The notes under the pieces were generated by a model that saw only the letters and a program-made list of their open reading frames with translations, had not been told where the DNA came from and ran no database searches. The translations under genes were made by a program, and so were the position numbers. A stretch of 64,000 nt of DNA from Paracoccus sp. M683 (GTDB lineage: Bacteria; Pseudomonadota; Alphaproteobacteria; Rhodobacterales; Rhodobacteraceae). The stretch spans positions 1-64,000 of the forward strand of contig NZ_VKDF01000010.1 of assembly GCF_007096355.1 (NCBI RefSeq), read 5' to 3'. This document shows positions 1 to 8,606 of this stretch, piece by piece. Numbering within the stretch: position 1 is the stretch's first letter; the number at the start of each line of letters is the position of its first letter.

Positions 1-2
1 TG

Positions 3-1436
3 TGCCTGTCGGCCAGCCATCATTTCGTGTCCGAGGCTTACGGCTCGGGCGGTCCGGGCAGCGACGGCTATGCCTTTACGGGCAGCTATGTGCTGATGCC
101 GGACACGGCGCCGATGGTGCCGCCGCGGCGGACGCCGGCGGCGCTGGTGCAGGGCCCGCAGACGGCGGTGGTTGTCGGCGAGGGCGAGATCGACTGCGAC
201 GAGTTCGGGCGCATCCTGGTGCGGTTTCACTGGGATCTGGCGGGGGCCTATTCGATGCGCTGCCGCGTCAGCCAGAACTGGGCCGGGGCTGGCTGGGGCG
301 GCATGGTCATCCCGAGGATCGGGATGGAGGTTCTGGTCGAGTTTCTGGAAGGCGATCCCGACAAGCCGGTCGTCGTTGGCAATGTGTTCAACGGCAAGAA
401 TGATGCGCCCTATCCGCTGCCCGCGCACAAGACCAAGGCCGTCTGGCGGTCCAAGACCCATCAGGGCGAAGGTTTCAACGAGCTTAGCTTCGAGGATGAG
501 CAGGGACAGGAAAACATCGCCCTTCACGCGCAGAAGGACCAGACGCTGAAGGTTCTGAACAATCGCATGAAGCGGGTCGATAACGACCAGATCGAAAGCG
601 TTGGCAGCAACAAGTCGATCGAGGTCGGCAGCAATCATCAGGAACGCATTGGCGGCTCGATGAACCTGACGGTTGGGGGTGGCAAGGCCGGGTTGTTTGC
701 CGCGCTGGCGGGGGTCGCGGGTCAGGCGACGAAGGATGCGCTGAACGTGGCGCAGGAAGCGGGCGATCCCTCGATCCCGGCCTTTCTGGGTGGGGTCGTT
801 GCCGCGACGATTGGCGGCGAGATGGCGTCGGGGCCAAGGATATCGGCCTTTGACGCGGCCGGCCAGAACCGCGCGATTGCCGGGGCCGAACAGGTGGGCA
901 CCGGCACCGCATTGGGAAGCGTTCTGTCGTCGATCATGCCGGTTTCCGGGGTCATGAACACCGTGATCGAGAAGTTCCAGTCCGACACGATCGGGCTGGC
1001 GCGGACGGAACAGATCGGGCTGTTCAAGAACACCATGGTCGGCGCGGTGCGCAACACCATGGTCGGCGGCAAGGAATTCACCAAGATCGGGGTCGAGCAA
1101 CGGCTTCAGGTCGGCAAGATCAAGACCGTCGATGTCGGCGAGGAATATACCACCCATAGCGGGCAGCGGGCTGCCCACAGCTCGGGCAAGCTGTATCAGA
1201 TTTCCTCGGAAGAGAAGTTCGAGGGCACCTCGAAGGTCTGGGAAATCAAGGCTGATGACACCATCCTTTTGTCGGCGCCCGGCGGCTATGTCGAGATCAA
1301 CAAGACCGGTGTGCGCATCCGCGGATTGAAGGTGCTGATCGAGGGCAATTCCATCGACTTCAAGTCAGGTGGTCCCGGCGAGGGCAGTAAATGCCTGCGC
1401 GCCATGGCCAAATCGGCCACCCCCTTCGTGAGGTAG
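3..1436 (+). CDS. vgrG: Type VI secretion tip protein VgrG, 5'-truncated by window edge
   Basis: C-terminal part of a T6SS spike protein; the frame is open to the left edge, so the N-terminal gp27-like domain lies outside the window. The visible protein begins inside the gp5-like OB-fold (EIDCDEFGRILVRFHWD, then PRIGMEVLVEFLEGDPDKP and VVGNVFNGKND), which is diagnostic of VgrG. It continues into the repetitive beta-helix needle (VGSNKSIEVGSNHQERIGGS). A Gly/Ala-rich hydrophobic stretch, roughly nt 675-1010, interrupts the needle before strand-like repeats resume (NTMVGAVRNTMVGGKEF). The end SATPFVR is reached without an enzymatic C-terminal domain, so cargo is probably carried non-covalently by the DUF4123 adaptor encoded 4 bases downstream. 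Very confident on family; the role of the insert is unknown. Confidence 0.95.
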   Translation, partial: CLSASHHFVSEAYGSGGPGSDGYAFTGSYVLMPDTAPMVPPRRTPAALVQGPQTAVVVGEGEIDCDEFGRILVRFHWDLAGAYSMRCRVSQNWAGAGWGGMVIPRIGMEVLVEFLEGDPDKPVVVGNVFNGKNDAPYPLPAHKTKAVWRSKTHQGEGFNELSFEDEQGQENIALHAQKDQTLKVLNNRMKRVDNDQIESVGSNKSIEVGSNHQERIGGSMNLTVGGGKAGLFAALAGVAGQATKDALNVAQEAGDPSIPAFLGGVVAATIGGEMASGPRISAFDAAGQNRAIAGAEQVGTGTALGSVLSSIMPVSGVMNTVIEKFQSDTIGLARTEQIGLFKNTMVGAVRNTMVGGKEFTKIGVEQRLQVGKIKTVDVGEEYTTHSGQRAAHSSGKLYQISSEEKFEGTSKVWEIKADDTILLSAPGGYVEINKTGVRIRGLKVLIEGNSIDFKSGGPGEGSKCLRAMAKSATPFVR

Positions 1437-1440
1437 GCCG

Positions 1441-2499
1441 ATGCAGCAGGACGATGCATGGTCGTTGGGCGGGACCGTCCGATCCGAACCCGAGGCACGG
1501 GCTAGGGTCTCGCTGGAACAGGGGCTGCTTGCGCTTGATCACAAGGCGGCACCGGTCTTTGCGGTCCTTGATGGCGCGCAGTTCGATAACCTGCCGCAAG
1601 AGCTGATGATGGGCGGGTTCGTCAGCCGGTCGCTTTACCTTGACCGTGGCGACAACAATCCCGAACAGATCATCACCGCCCCGCATATGGTCTGGCTGGA
1701 CGAGCGCCCGGAAAAGATCGGTGGCCGGGCGCCCGAGATCACCATCCCCGCATTGCTTGACCTGATTGTCGCCCGTCCCGCCGCCGTCTTCTGGCAGTGT
1801 CCCGATGGTGCGAATGCCCTCTACAGGCATCTCAGGGGCATCAATATGGTGCTTTATCCGAAGGCGGCATTGCCAGATTTCGAGGAGCCCGATACCCTGC
1901 CGGGGGATGGTGACGTTTTCCCGGCTGCACCGGATACGCATACGCTGGTCCTGTTTCGTCACGCAGATTCGAATGTGATTGCACAAAGCCTGCCTGCCCT
2001 GGAGCCAGCCCATCTGGCCCGATTGTTCGGACCGGCAACAGCAATTCTTGCCATGCCGGAACGGGAATGGTCCTGGTCAGACGCACCGCTGTTCGCGGCC
2101 AGGCCCGATGGGCTGCCTGCCGCGCCACCCGGTCCATTGCGTTTGTCACAGGCCGAGCTGGATGGAATTTCACAGGCGGCAGAGCGTGCATCGCAACAGC
2201 GCATCGTCGCCTATCTGGGCGCGGCGGCGCCGCAATATACCGATCGCCTGCAACCGCAGCAGCTGCATCAGCTGACGGATGCCGCCATTCGTGATGGCCG
2301 GCAGATCGGTCTGCGCACCGAGAAGGGCTTTGGCCTGCTTGCCATGCTGTCGCTGCTGACGGGCGGGGAATTGCTGCGTGATCAGCGCTTCATGTCCGGT
2401 ATTGCAAATGATCCAAGACCGTCAGACGAGGTTCTTGATGAGGTGTTTGACGATATTGCCAATATGTCGAAATCAGATCTTGCGGCGCTGACCCCATGA
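1441..2499 (+). CDS. DUF4123 domain protein, T6SS effector adaptor/chaperone
   Basis: Predicted adaptor (Tap/TEC type) that loads a cognate effector onto VgrG; 352 aa. The N-terminal half has the DUF4123 pattern: FAVLDGAQFDNLP near residue 40, SRSLYLDRGD, PHMVWLDE near 80, and an HLRGINMVLYP segment near 125 that matches the family's conserved HLRR...V region. TLVLFRHADSNVIAQSLPAL and the acidic Trp-rich EREWSW follow near 170-200. The C-terminal ~150 residues are helical and not family-defining; they probably contact the effector. The gene starts 4 bases after vgrG and its stop overlaps the next start (ATGA), so expression is coupled to VgrG and the effector. The location between VgrG and a toxin-like gene is the classical DUF4123 context. 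Confidence 0.85.
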   Translation: MQQDDAWSLGGTVRSEPEARARVSLEQGLLALDHKAAPVFAVLDGAQFDNLPQELMMGGFVSRSLYLDRGDNNPEQIITAPHMVWLDERPEKIGGRAPEITIPALLDLIVARPAAVFWQCPDGANALYRHLRGINMVLYPKAALPDFEEPDTLPGDGDVFPAAPDTHTLVLFRHADSNVIAQSLPALEPAHLARLFGPATAILAMPEREWSWSDAPLFAARPDGLPAAPPGPLRLSQAELDGISQAAERASQQRIVAYLGAAAPQYTDRLQPQQLHQLTDAAIRDGRQIGLRTEKGFGLLAMLSLLTGGELLRDQRFMSGIANDPRPSDEVLDEVFDDIANMSKSDLAALTP

Positions 2500-3155
2500 T
2501 CCTGCCATTTCTTGCCGCGCTCGCCGTTCGTGCCGTCATCAGTTACGCTGTCAAGGAAGGCATCGAATATGTCGTCGACAAGGCCCGTGACGCTGCGGTT
2601 CGGGCGATTGTCAATCGTGCCCGGAACTATGCCGAACAGATGCTGATCAAGCAGGCGCGCGAACAATGCCCAACCTGCGATCCGCAGGATATTCTGAAAA
2701 AGATGACCGATCCCTGCGCGATGTTGAACAGGGGAAAGGGCAGCGGGCCCTATCGGGGCGGGTCCGATACCGAAATGGGCAAGCCCGTGGGTGATGGCAA
2801 GGACAGCCATCACATGCCGGCAAAGGCAAACTATCCGACCTGGAAAAGCACCACGCCAAAATCGGTCTATGGAAAATGGCCGGCCATACAAATGGACGCA
2901 AAAGATCATGGAAGCACGTTCAGCAATGGCCGTAATCCGCTAAGCGGGGCTTATGCGCGGGCGCAGAAATATGCTTTCAAGGAATATGGATATCTGGCGG
3001 CCTTTGCGCTGGATGTGGCGGAAATCAAGCTGAAATTCGGGAATAAATACGACGAAGCCCTAAAGGAGGCGGCGGCCTATGCGGCTTGTGTCGCGGCTTT
3101 CCCTGATAAGTATAAATGGAAAGATACTGGCGGAAATAGAAGGGGCCGGCGATAA
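2496..3155 (+). CDS. Putative T6SS effector, SHH/HNH-type nuclease toxin
   Basis: 219 aa protein encoded directly after the adaptor with a 4-base overlap. Residues 1-50 are hydrophobic/amphipathic and Ala-Val rich. The C-terminal half carries SHHMPA (104-109), then PAIQM (129-133) and D137-H138, followed by a helical tail with FGNKYDEALKEAAAY (181-195). A Ser-His-His box followed by a Pro-Ala-Ile...Asp-His segment is the pattern I associate with HNH/EndoVII-fold toxin domains of polymorphic toxins (SHH/AHH class). DNase or RNase activity is therefore inferred; H105, H106 and H138 are the likely metal or catalytic residues. Cysteines at C59, C61 and C74 may form a small metal or disulphide site. 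The acidic gene downstream fits an immunity partner. The family name is less certain than the effector role. Confidence 0.7.
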   Translation: MILPFLAALAVRAVISYAVKEGIEYVVDKARDAAVRAIVNRARNYAEQMLIKQAREQCPTCDPQDILKKMTDPCAMLNRGKGSGPYRGGSDTEMGKPVGDGKDSHHMPAKANYPTWKSTTPKSVYGKWPAIQMDAKDHGSTFSNGRNPLSGAYARAQKYAFKEYGYLAAFALDVAEIKLKFGNKYDEALKEAAAYAACVAAFPDKYKWKDTGGNRRGRR

Positions 3156-3757
3156 TGGATCAGCACTACAAGTCAGACAAGGGCTTTGGGCCTTTGCAGT
3201 TTGGCATGACCCGCGACGAGGTGGTGGCTATCATCGGTGCGCCCGTTAGGCAGCAAAGTTTCGATCCGGCGCAGGCCGCTGCGCCCGATGCACTGATGGC
3301 AACCATCGAAAATGCCGGGGTCGAGGGCGCAGACGAGTTCGTCGCCCAGATTTACAAAGGTCAGGCCTTCGACGAATACAATACCGGAGAAGGCGAAAAA
3401 AGTACGCAGGCGCCTGCCTGGTTGTCCTATGTTACCTATTTCCATGGAAGTTTATCAGCAATCGCTGTATATGATTATCCAGACAAGGTCTATGTCGGAG
3501 GGGTCGATATTAATGATCGCACGCCGATGGAAGTGGCGCTGTCATTGTTGGAAATATCTGACAATGCCTATGAAGAAACAAGCTATATGTATTTTCCCGA
3601 TCTGGGCGTCAAACTTTTCGTAGAGCCAGAGGCATCCGGCCCCAACATTTTCCTGGATGGGCGAACGGAAGAGGCACTTTTCGATGCAGATGAATATTCC
3701 CGCGTCGAAAAGGACGATGTTATCGAATATCTTTCAAGCCTTGAGGACGAGGATTGA
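3155..3757 (+). CDS. Putative immunity protein for the preceding T6SS effector
   Basis: 200 aa, very acidic (ends SSLEDED), no signal peptide and no membrane segment, so a cytoplasmic neutralising protein is plausible. The start overlaps the effector stop in TAATG, meaning the two are translationally coupled as toxin-immunity pairs usually are. The N-terminus FGPLQFGMTRDEVVAIIGAP is a short fold start also seen in lipoprotein-like/immunity domains. I do not recognise a named family. Base composition between about 3330 and 3720 is clearly AT-richer by eye than the flanking genes, consistent with recent acquisition of the effector/immunity cassette. Function is inferred from position and charge only. 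Confidence 0.6.
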   Translation: MDQHYKSDKGFGPLQFGMTRDEVVAIIGAPVRQQSFDPAQAAAPDALMATIENAGVEGADEFVAQIYKGQAFDEYNTGEGEKSTQAPAWLSYVTYFHGSLSAIAVYDYPDKVYVGGVDINDRTPMEVALSLLEISDNAYEETSYMYFPDLGVKLFVEPEASGPNIFLDGRTEEALFDADEYSRVEKDDVIEYLSSLEDED

Positions 3758-3767
3758 ACGATCGCCC

Positions 3768-3798
3768 GATGCAGATCCTTTGCTGGGTCATCTGCATC
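3768..3798. terminator. Inverted repeat between convergent genes, possible terminator
   Basis: GATGCAGAT at 3768-3776 is repeated in perfect reverse complement at 3790-3798 around a 13-base loop. It lies in the 90-base gap between the stop of the immunity gene and the stop of the convergent sensor kinase. There is no clear T-run on either side, so it is only a weak candidate for a bidirectional terminator. Confidence 0.35.
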
Positions 3799-3847
3799 TC
3801 TGGCTGATCCATGCGGGCCGGCCAGCACCGCGGGCCGTGTTCCGATC

Positions 3848-5227
3848 TTACTGAAACCTGATCCAGACGCGCAGGCCGGGATGGTTGTCCTGCATCTCGA
3901 CGCGGGCGCCATGCAGATCGGCGATTGCCTTGACCATGCTGAGGCCCAGCCCGTTCCCCGGCGTCGTGCGGCTTTTCTCCAGGCGGTAAAAGCGGCGCAT
4001 GACCTTGTCGCGCTCATCGGCCGGGATGCCGGGGCCGTCATCCGCAATCTCGACGGTGATGCCGCTCGGGCCCGCTGACAATGTCACCTCGACCCGCGCG
4101 CCGGCGGGGCTGTGGCGCAGCGCGTTTTCCACCACATTCGCGATCATCTGGGTCAGCAGGTGCCCGTCGCCCTGAACCGCAGCCTCGGCGTTGCCGACCG
4201 TGACGATCAGCGTCTGACCATTCTCGTCGGCCACGGCGCCATAGGCATCCTCGATCCGCGCCAGGATCGGGGCCAGCGTGATCGTCGTGAAATGTTCCGA
4301 GCGCCGCCCGGCCTCGATCTGGGCAATGCTGAGCAGGCTGTGGAAGGTCTCGATCAGGTGATCGACGATCTCGGTCGCGGCCTGAACGTCTTCTTCGGTC
4401 TGGGCCGACAGCTTGCCCGATTGCTGCATCGCATCCAGCCGCTGACGAAGGCGCTGCATCGGGGTGCGAAGATCATGGGCAATATCGGCCGAAATCTGCT
4501 TCTGGCTTTCGACCATGCGCTGAAGCTGGGCAATGGTGCTATTGATCTCGTCGGCGACGCGGACAAGATCGTCGCCTTCGCCGCCCGAGGTCGGCGCCCT
4601 TGTCCCCAATTGTCCGGCGGCCACGGCTTTCAATGTCGATGATATCTGGGTCAATCGCCGTTCCGTCCTGCGACCGACGATCACGCCGGCGATCAGCCCT
4701 GCAAGCAGCAGCATGACAAAGCCGATGGCAAAGCCGCGTACAAGCACCTCGCGCAGTTCCTCAAGGAAATAGGTGCTGGTGCCAAGCGTCAGGCGGTTCG
4801 GGCCAAGATCGACGGCATGCAGGTGATAGCCGATCACCTCGTGGTAGCGCGGGTGCACCGGGCTGACCGTATCGGCCGGGACATGGCCACTGGTGCCGTG
4901 CCAGTCGATATTGGCCACATTGCCGGCGATGATCCTGCCGCCCGCATCCTCCAGCAGATAGATGCGGTAATCCTCGAAATTGAAGCCGGCGAAACCATCC
5001 AGCTTGGCCAGGACGGCATCCAGCCCCGCGCGTTGATACAGCTGGGCAAAGCCCGCCGCGTCCTCTGCCAGCTGGTCGGACACCCATTCGGTGATCTCGC
5101 GGTTGGCAAATATGGCGGTCAGGACGAAAACGATGGCGGTGATGATGGCGTAAAGCGCCGCGAAACGCAGCGACAGCCGCGCCGAGGTCGAACGCAGAAA
5201 GCGCGATATGGCCGCGCGGCTAGCCAT
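3848..5227 (-). CDS. Sensor histidine kinase of a two-component system
   Basis: 459 aa inner-membrane kinase. A first membrane helix (about 20-40) is followed by a ~120-residue periplasmic sensor region (GFNFEDYRIYLLEDAGGRII) and a second helix (about 163-184). After this come a HAMP linker, a HisKA dimerisation helix with the phospho-acceptor H251 in ADIAHDLRTPMQRL, and a HATPase domain with an N box (NVVENALRHSP), G1 (DDGPGIP) and G2 (GNGLGLSMV). It acts with the response regulator whose stop codon overlaps its start by 8 bases, so the two are translated from one message. The sensed signal is not apparent from the sequence. Confidence 0.93.
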   Translation of the reverse strand: MASRAAISRFLRSTSARLSLRFAALYAIITAIVFVLTAIFANREITEWVSDQLAEDAAGFAQLYQRAGLDAVLAKLDGFAGFNFEDYRIYLLEDAGGRIIAGNVANIDWHGTSGHVPADTVSPVHPRYHEVIGYHLHAVDLGPNRLTLGTSTYFLEELREVLVRGFAIGFVMLLLAGLIAGVIVGRRTERRLTQISSTLKAVAAGQLGTRAPTSGGEGDDLVRVADEINSTIAQLQRMVESQKQISADIAHDLRTPMQRLRQRLDAMQQSGKLSAQTEEDVQAATEIVDHLIETFHSLLSIAQIEAGRRSEHFTTITLAPILARIEDAYGAVADENGQTLIVTVGNAEAAVQGDGHLLTQMIANVVENALRHSPAGARVEVTLSAGPSGITVEIADDGPGIPADERDKVMRRFYRLEKSRTTPGNGLGLSMVKAIADLHGARVEMQDNHPGLRVWIRFQ

Positions 5228-5891
5228 GCAGGCTATAGCCGGCGCTGCGGATGGTATGGATCAGTTCGGTGTCGAAAGGTTTGTCGACCTTGTTGCGCAG
5301 CCGGCTGATATGGGTTTCCACCACATTCGTTTTGGGGTCGAAGTGGAAATCCCAGACCGATTCCAGCAGCATCGTGCGGGTCAGCACGCGGCCCGCATTG
5401 CGCATCAGGTATTCCAGCAGGCTGAACTCGCGCGGTTGCAGGTCCAGCAGAACGCCGCCGCGCGTCACGGTGCGGCGGATCAGGTTCATTTCCAGATCGG
5501 CGACCTGCAAGACGGTTTCTTCTGTTTTAAGCGGCGGCCGGCGGGTCAATGCCGCAAGGCGCGCCGCCAATTCCTGAAACGAGAATGGCTTGACCAGATA
5601 GTCATCCGCCCCGGCCTCCAGCCCTTCGACGCGGTCGTCGATGCCACCCATCGCGCTGAGGATCAGGATCGGCGTGTCACAACCCGCGCCACGCACCGAT
5701 TTTATCAATGTCAGCCCGTCCAGCCCCGGCAGCATCCGGTCGAAAATCATCACGTCATAGTTGTTGTCCAGCGCCGACAGAAAACCGTCGCGGCCATTGT
5801 CGCAATGATCGACCAGATGGCTTTGCGCCTTCAGGCTTGCGATGATGTATTCAGCCGTTTCGATATGGTCCTCGACCACAAGGACGCGCAT
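5220..5891 (-). CDS. OmpR-family response regulator
   Basis: 223 aa from the chosen ATG. Receiver domain 1-115 has the acidic pocket VVEDH (E7, D8), the phospho-acceptor D51 in VMIFDRMLPGLDG and the conserved Lys in DDYLVKPFSF. The C-terminal winged helix ends VVETHISRLRNKVDKPF...IRSAGYSLHG, typical of the OmpR/PhoB class. An upstream in-frame ATG at 5990 would add 33 residues that precede the normal start MRVLVVEDH. I prefer 5891 because receiver domains begin at this point. It is first in the operon with the sensor kinase. Target genes are unknown; the divergent glycosyltransferase module is a candidate. Confidence 0.92.
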   Translation of the reverse strand: MRVLVVEDHIETAEYIIASLKAQSHLVDHCDNGRDGFLSALDNNYDVMIFDRMLPGLDGLTLIKSVRGAGCDTPILILSAMGGIDDRVEGLEAGADDYLVKPFSFQELAARLAALTRRPPLKTEETVLQVADLEMNLIRRTVTRGGVLLDLQPREFSLLEYLMRNAGRVLTRTMLLESVWDFHFDPKTNVVETHISRLRNKVDKPFDTELIHTIRSAGYSLHG

Positions 5892-6060
5892 GGGCTTTGC
5901 TTTCTGCACTGGTTTCGCAACAGCAGGGATAGACCCGTGCGCGCGGCGGTCAAGACGCTGGAACATTACGGATTGGTATAGTTCCGGCAAGCACCCGGAC
6001 AGTTCGGCTTAGCTAGATCGCGGGTGACATCAGCCCAAGCCGATCGAGCAGGACGATATA

Positions 6061-7593
6061 ATGATAATCAATGAAACCTATCCGGGCCATGGCCCGGCGG
6101 TGGTTCAGGCGCGACCCGGTGCGCGCCTGACGGGGCGGTATTTGCGCCTGGACGCCGGGTCGCGCCGCTTTCTGATAGCCGTTGCCGCAGCCTTCTGCGC
6201 GCTGCGGATCTGGGCGATGGTCGTGGTGCCTTTCACCGACACGACCGAGGCCCGCTATGCCGAGATTGCCCGCAAGATGGTCGAAACCGGAAACTGGCTG
6301 ACGCCGCAATTCGACTATGGCGTTCCGTTCTGGGGAAAGCCGCCCTTGCACAGTTGGCTGTCGGCCGCCGGCATGCAGGTCTTTGGCGTCCATGAGGCGG
6401 CGGCACGATTTCCGATCCTGCTGACCGCGCTGGCGGTGCTGGCGCTGATCTTGATCTGGGTGCGGGACAAGGTTGGCCGCGATGCCGCGATCTGTGCGGC
6501 GGTGGTGCTGGCGACGATGGGGCTGTTCTTCGGCGCCTCGGCTTTCGTGATGACGGATATGCCTATGGTGCTTGGGACAACCCTGGCGATGGTGGGTTTC
6601 TGGAATGGGATCGAGGATGAGGCCGGCGTTTCCCTTTGGGGATATGCCGTCTTTCTGGGCCTGGCGATCGGACTGCTGGCCAAGGGCCCTGTCGCGGCCG
6701 TCCTTTGTGGCATCCCGGTGGTTTTGTGGCTGGCCCTGACGTGGAACTGGCAGGTTCTGCGCCGCCTGCCATGGGGGCGCGGGACGGTGCTGCTTCTGGT
6801 GCTGGTCCTGCCCTGGTATGTCGCCGCCGAGAAGGCGACGCCGGGCTTTCTGCACTATTTCCTGATCGGGGAACATGTGCAGCGGTTCCTGTCCCCCGGC
6901 TGGCAGGGCGATCTTTACGGGTCGGGCCATCAGGAAGCCAAGGGCATGATCTGGCTGTTCTGGCTGATGGCCGCGCTGCCATGGAGCCTGGTTCCCGCGC
7001 TGCTGTTGACGCGGGCGCGTGCCACATTTGGGGCTTTCCGGCGGGATCGGTCCGGCTGGCTGCTGTATTTGCTGCTTTGGGCGCTGTCGCCGCTGCTGCT
7101 GTTCTGGCCCGCCTCGAATATCCTTGCGGCCTATGTCCTGCCTGGGCTGCCAGCCGCCGCGGTTCTGCTGGTGGTGTTGTTCGCGCAGGTGTTTGGCCCG
7201 CGACCGGGCCGGGCCGCCCGGATCGGGTTTGCCACGGCCTCGGTCGCGACGCTTGCCTTGTTCACGGCGCTGACGGTGGCTGCTGCCTTTGCGCCCGGCC
7301 AGATCCGGCTGAAATCCGACAAAGGGCTGGTTGCTGCTGCCAGCGCGGCCTTGCCCCACGCGCCGCTTTATACCGTGGGCGGGCGCAGCTATTCGGCCGA
7401 GTTCTATTCGCAGGGTCAGGCGCGCGCCGTCGACACCGCCCGATTTGTCCGACTGGCCCAAGGGGGGGCGCCGGCGGCGTTTTCAGTAACGCCGGACATG
7501 GTGACGCAGGCGGCCGGGCTGGGGCTTCGCAACATCGGCGCCTATGGGCGCCATGTCCTGTTCGTCACGCAAGGCGAAGGTAAGGTGAAGTGA
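6061..7593 (+). CDS. ArnT-like GT83 polyprenyl-phosphate glycosyltransferase
   Basis: 510 aa polytopic membrane enzyme of the ArnT/PMT superfamily, which moves a sugar from undecaprenyl-phosphate to lipid A or another acceptor on the periplasmic face. The first periplasmic loop holds the signature DTTEARYAEIARKMVETGNW (about 60-80) followed by PFWGKPPLHSWL, both conserved in ArnT-like proteins. About 11-12 hydrophobic helices follow and a short soluble C-terminus begins near residue 415. The next two genes (a GtrB-like donor synthase and a GtrA-like flippase) overlap or abut it, giving a self-contained donor-flippase-transferase set. The sugar and acceptor cannot be read from the sequence. 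Confidence 0.88.
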   Translation: MIINETYPGHGPAVVQARPGARLTGRYLRLDAGSRRFLIAVAAAFCALRIWAMVVVPFTDTTEARYAEIARKMVETGNWLTPQFDYGVPFWGKPPLHSWLSAAGMQVFGVHEAAARFPILLTALAVLALILIWVRDKVGRDAAICAAVVLATMGLFFGASAFVMTDMPMVLGTTLAMVGFWNGIEDEAGVSLWGYAVFLGLAIGLLAKGPVAAVLCGIPVVLWLALTWNWQVLRRLPWGRGTVLLLVLVLPWYVAAEKATPGFLHYFLIGEHVQRFLSPGWQGDLYGSGHQEAKGMIWLFWLMAALPWSLVPALLLTRARATFGAFRRDRSGWLLYLLLWALSPLLLFWPASNILAAYVLPGLPAAAVLLVVLFAQVFGPRPGRAARIGFATASVATLALFTALTVAAAFAPGQIRLKSDKGLVAAASAALPHAPLYTVGGRSYSAEFYSQGQARAVDTARFVRLAQGGAPAAFSVTPDMVTQAAGLGLRNIGAYGRHVLFVTQGEGKVK

Positions 7594-8606
7594 TGGGAAA
7601 GATGCGCGATATTGCTGTTGAAACCGCCGATTTGTTGCCAAACTGGCGTGATCTTGATCCCGCACTGCCGGATCTGTCCTTCGTCATCCCGGCCTATAAC
7701 GAGGCCGAGACCATCGCCGAAACCCTGTGCCGGGTATCGCGCAAGGCGCGGCAATTGGTGGCGCGGTCCGAAATCGTGGTCGTCGATGATGGCAGCAGCG
7801 ATGACACGCTGGACCGGGTTCGCGCCGGTCAATGGCAGGTGCCCGTTCGCCTGCTGCGCCTGTCGCGGAATTTCGGCAAGGAACAGGCGATCATGGCCGG
7901 GCTGCGCCATGCGAGGGGCCGGGCAGTCGTGGTGCTGGATGCCGATCTGCAAGAGCCGCTGCACCATGTCGATACCATGCTGGACCATTATCGCGCAGGA
8001 TATGAGATCGTCTATGCCGTCCGCGCCCATCGCGACGATGAAGGCTGGTTGAAGCGCCGCTGCACGGCCGCCTTCTATCGGTTCCTGAATTTCGGCAGCG
8101 AGGTGGCGATGCCCGCCGATGCGCGGGATTTCAGGCTTATGGATCGCAAGGTCGTCGACGCGCTTTGCGCCCTGCCGGAAAACAACCGCTTCATGAAGGG
8201 GCTTTATGCCTGGGTGGGGTTCCGCGCGCTGGCGATTCCGGTCGAGTTGCAGCCGCGCGGCGGCGGGCGCTCGAAATTCGGCTTTCGACGGCTGTTGCGG
8301 CTTGGCCTGACGGGGCTGACCGCGTTCACCGACTGGCCGCTGCGCATGTGGACGGGCATCGGCATGGTTCTTGCCACATTGTCGATCTTTTACGGGCTTT
8401 TCCTGGCCGGCCGCACCTTGCTGCTGGGTCATGACGTGCCCGGCTGGTCGACCCTGGCGGTGGCGGTCTTTTTCTTCAGCGGGGTCCAGCTGATGTCTAT
8501 TGGCGTTCTGGGCGAATATCTTGCGCGCGTGTTCAACGAGGTGAAGGGGCGGCCCGGCTATCTGATCGCCGAGGATGTCAGCCTGATGCCCTCGCCCGAA
8601 TGCTGA
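7593..8606 (+). CDS. GtrB/DPM1-like family 2 glycosyltransferase
   Basis: 337 aa GT2 enzyme that makes a polyprenyl-phosphate-linked sugar from a nucleotide sugar at the cytoplasmic face. The N-terminal catalytic domain has SFVIPAYNEAETI (about 27-40), VVVDDGSSDDT, SRNFGKEQAIMAGL and the metal-binding VVLDADLQEP. Two C-terminal membrane helices (MWTGIGMVLATLSIFYGLFL and the following AVAVFFFSGVQLMSIGVLG) match the GtrB/DPM1 layout. The ATG at 7593 overlaps the preceding TGA (TGATG); an alternative GTG one codon earlier is less likely. Its stop overlaps the GtrA-like gene by 7 bases. Confidence 0.92.
   Translation: MGKMRDIAVETADLLPNWRDLDPALPDLSFVIPAYNEAETIAETLCRVSRKARQLVARSEIVVVDDGSSDDTLDRVRAGQWQVPVRLLRLSRNFGKEQAIMAGLRHARGRAVVVLDADLQEPLHHVDTMLDHYRAGYEIVYAVRAHRDDEGWLKRRCTAAFYRFLNFGSEVAMPADARDFRLMDRKVVDALCALPENNRFMKGLYAWVGFRALAIPVELQPRGGGRSKFGFRRLLRLGLTGLTAFTDWPLRMWTGIGMVLATLSIFYGLFLAGRTLLLGHDVPGWSTLAVAVFFFSGVQLMSIGVLGEYLARVFNEVKGRPGYLIAEDVSLMPSPEC

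Noticed and set aside
5892..5990. 33-codon N-terminal extension of the response regulator
   Set aside because: Receiver domains start at MRVLVVEDH; the extension has no family match and no better ribosome site.
6013..7461. 482-codon open frame antisense to the GT83 gene
   Set aside because: Extremely Gln/Arg/His-rich product typical of antisense membrane-protein frames.
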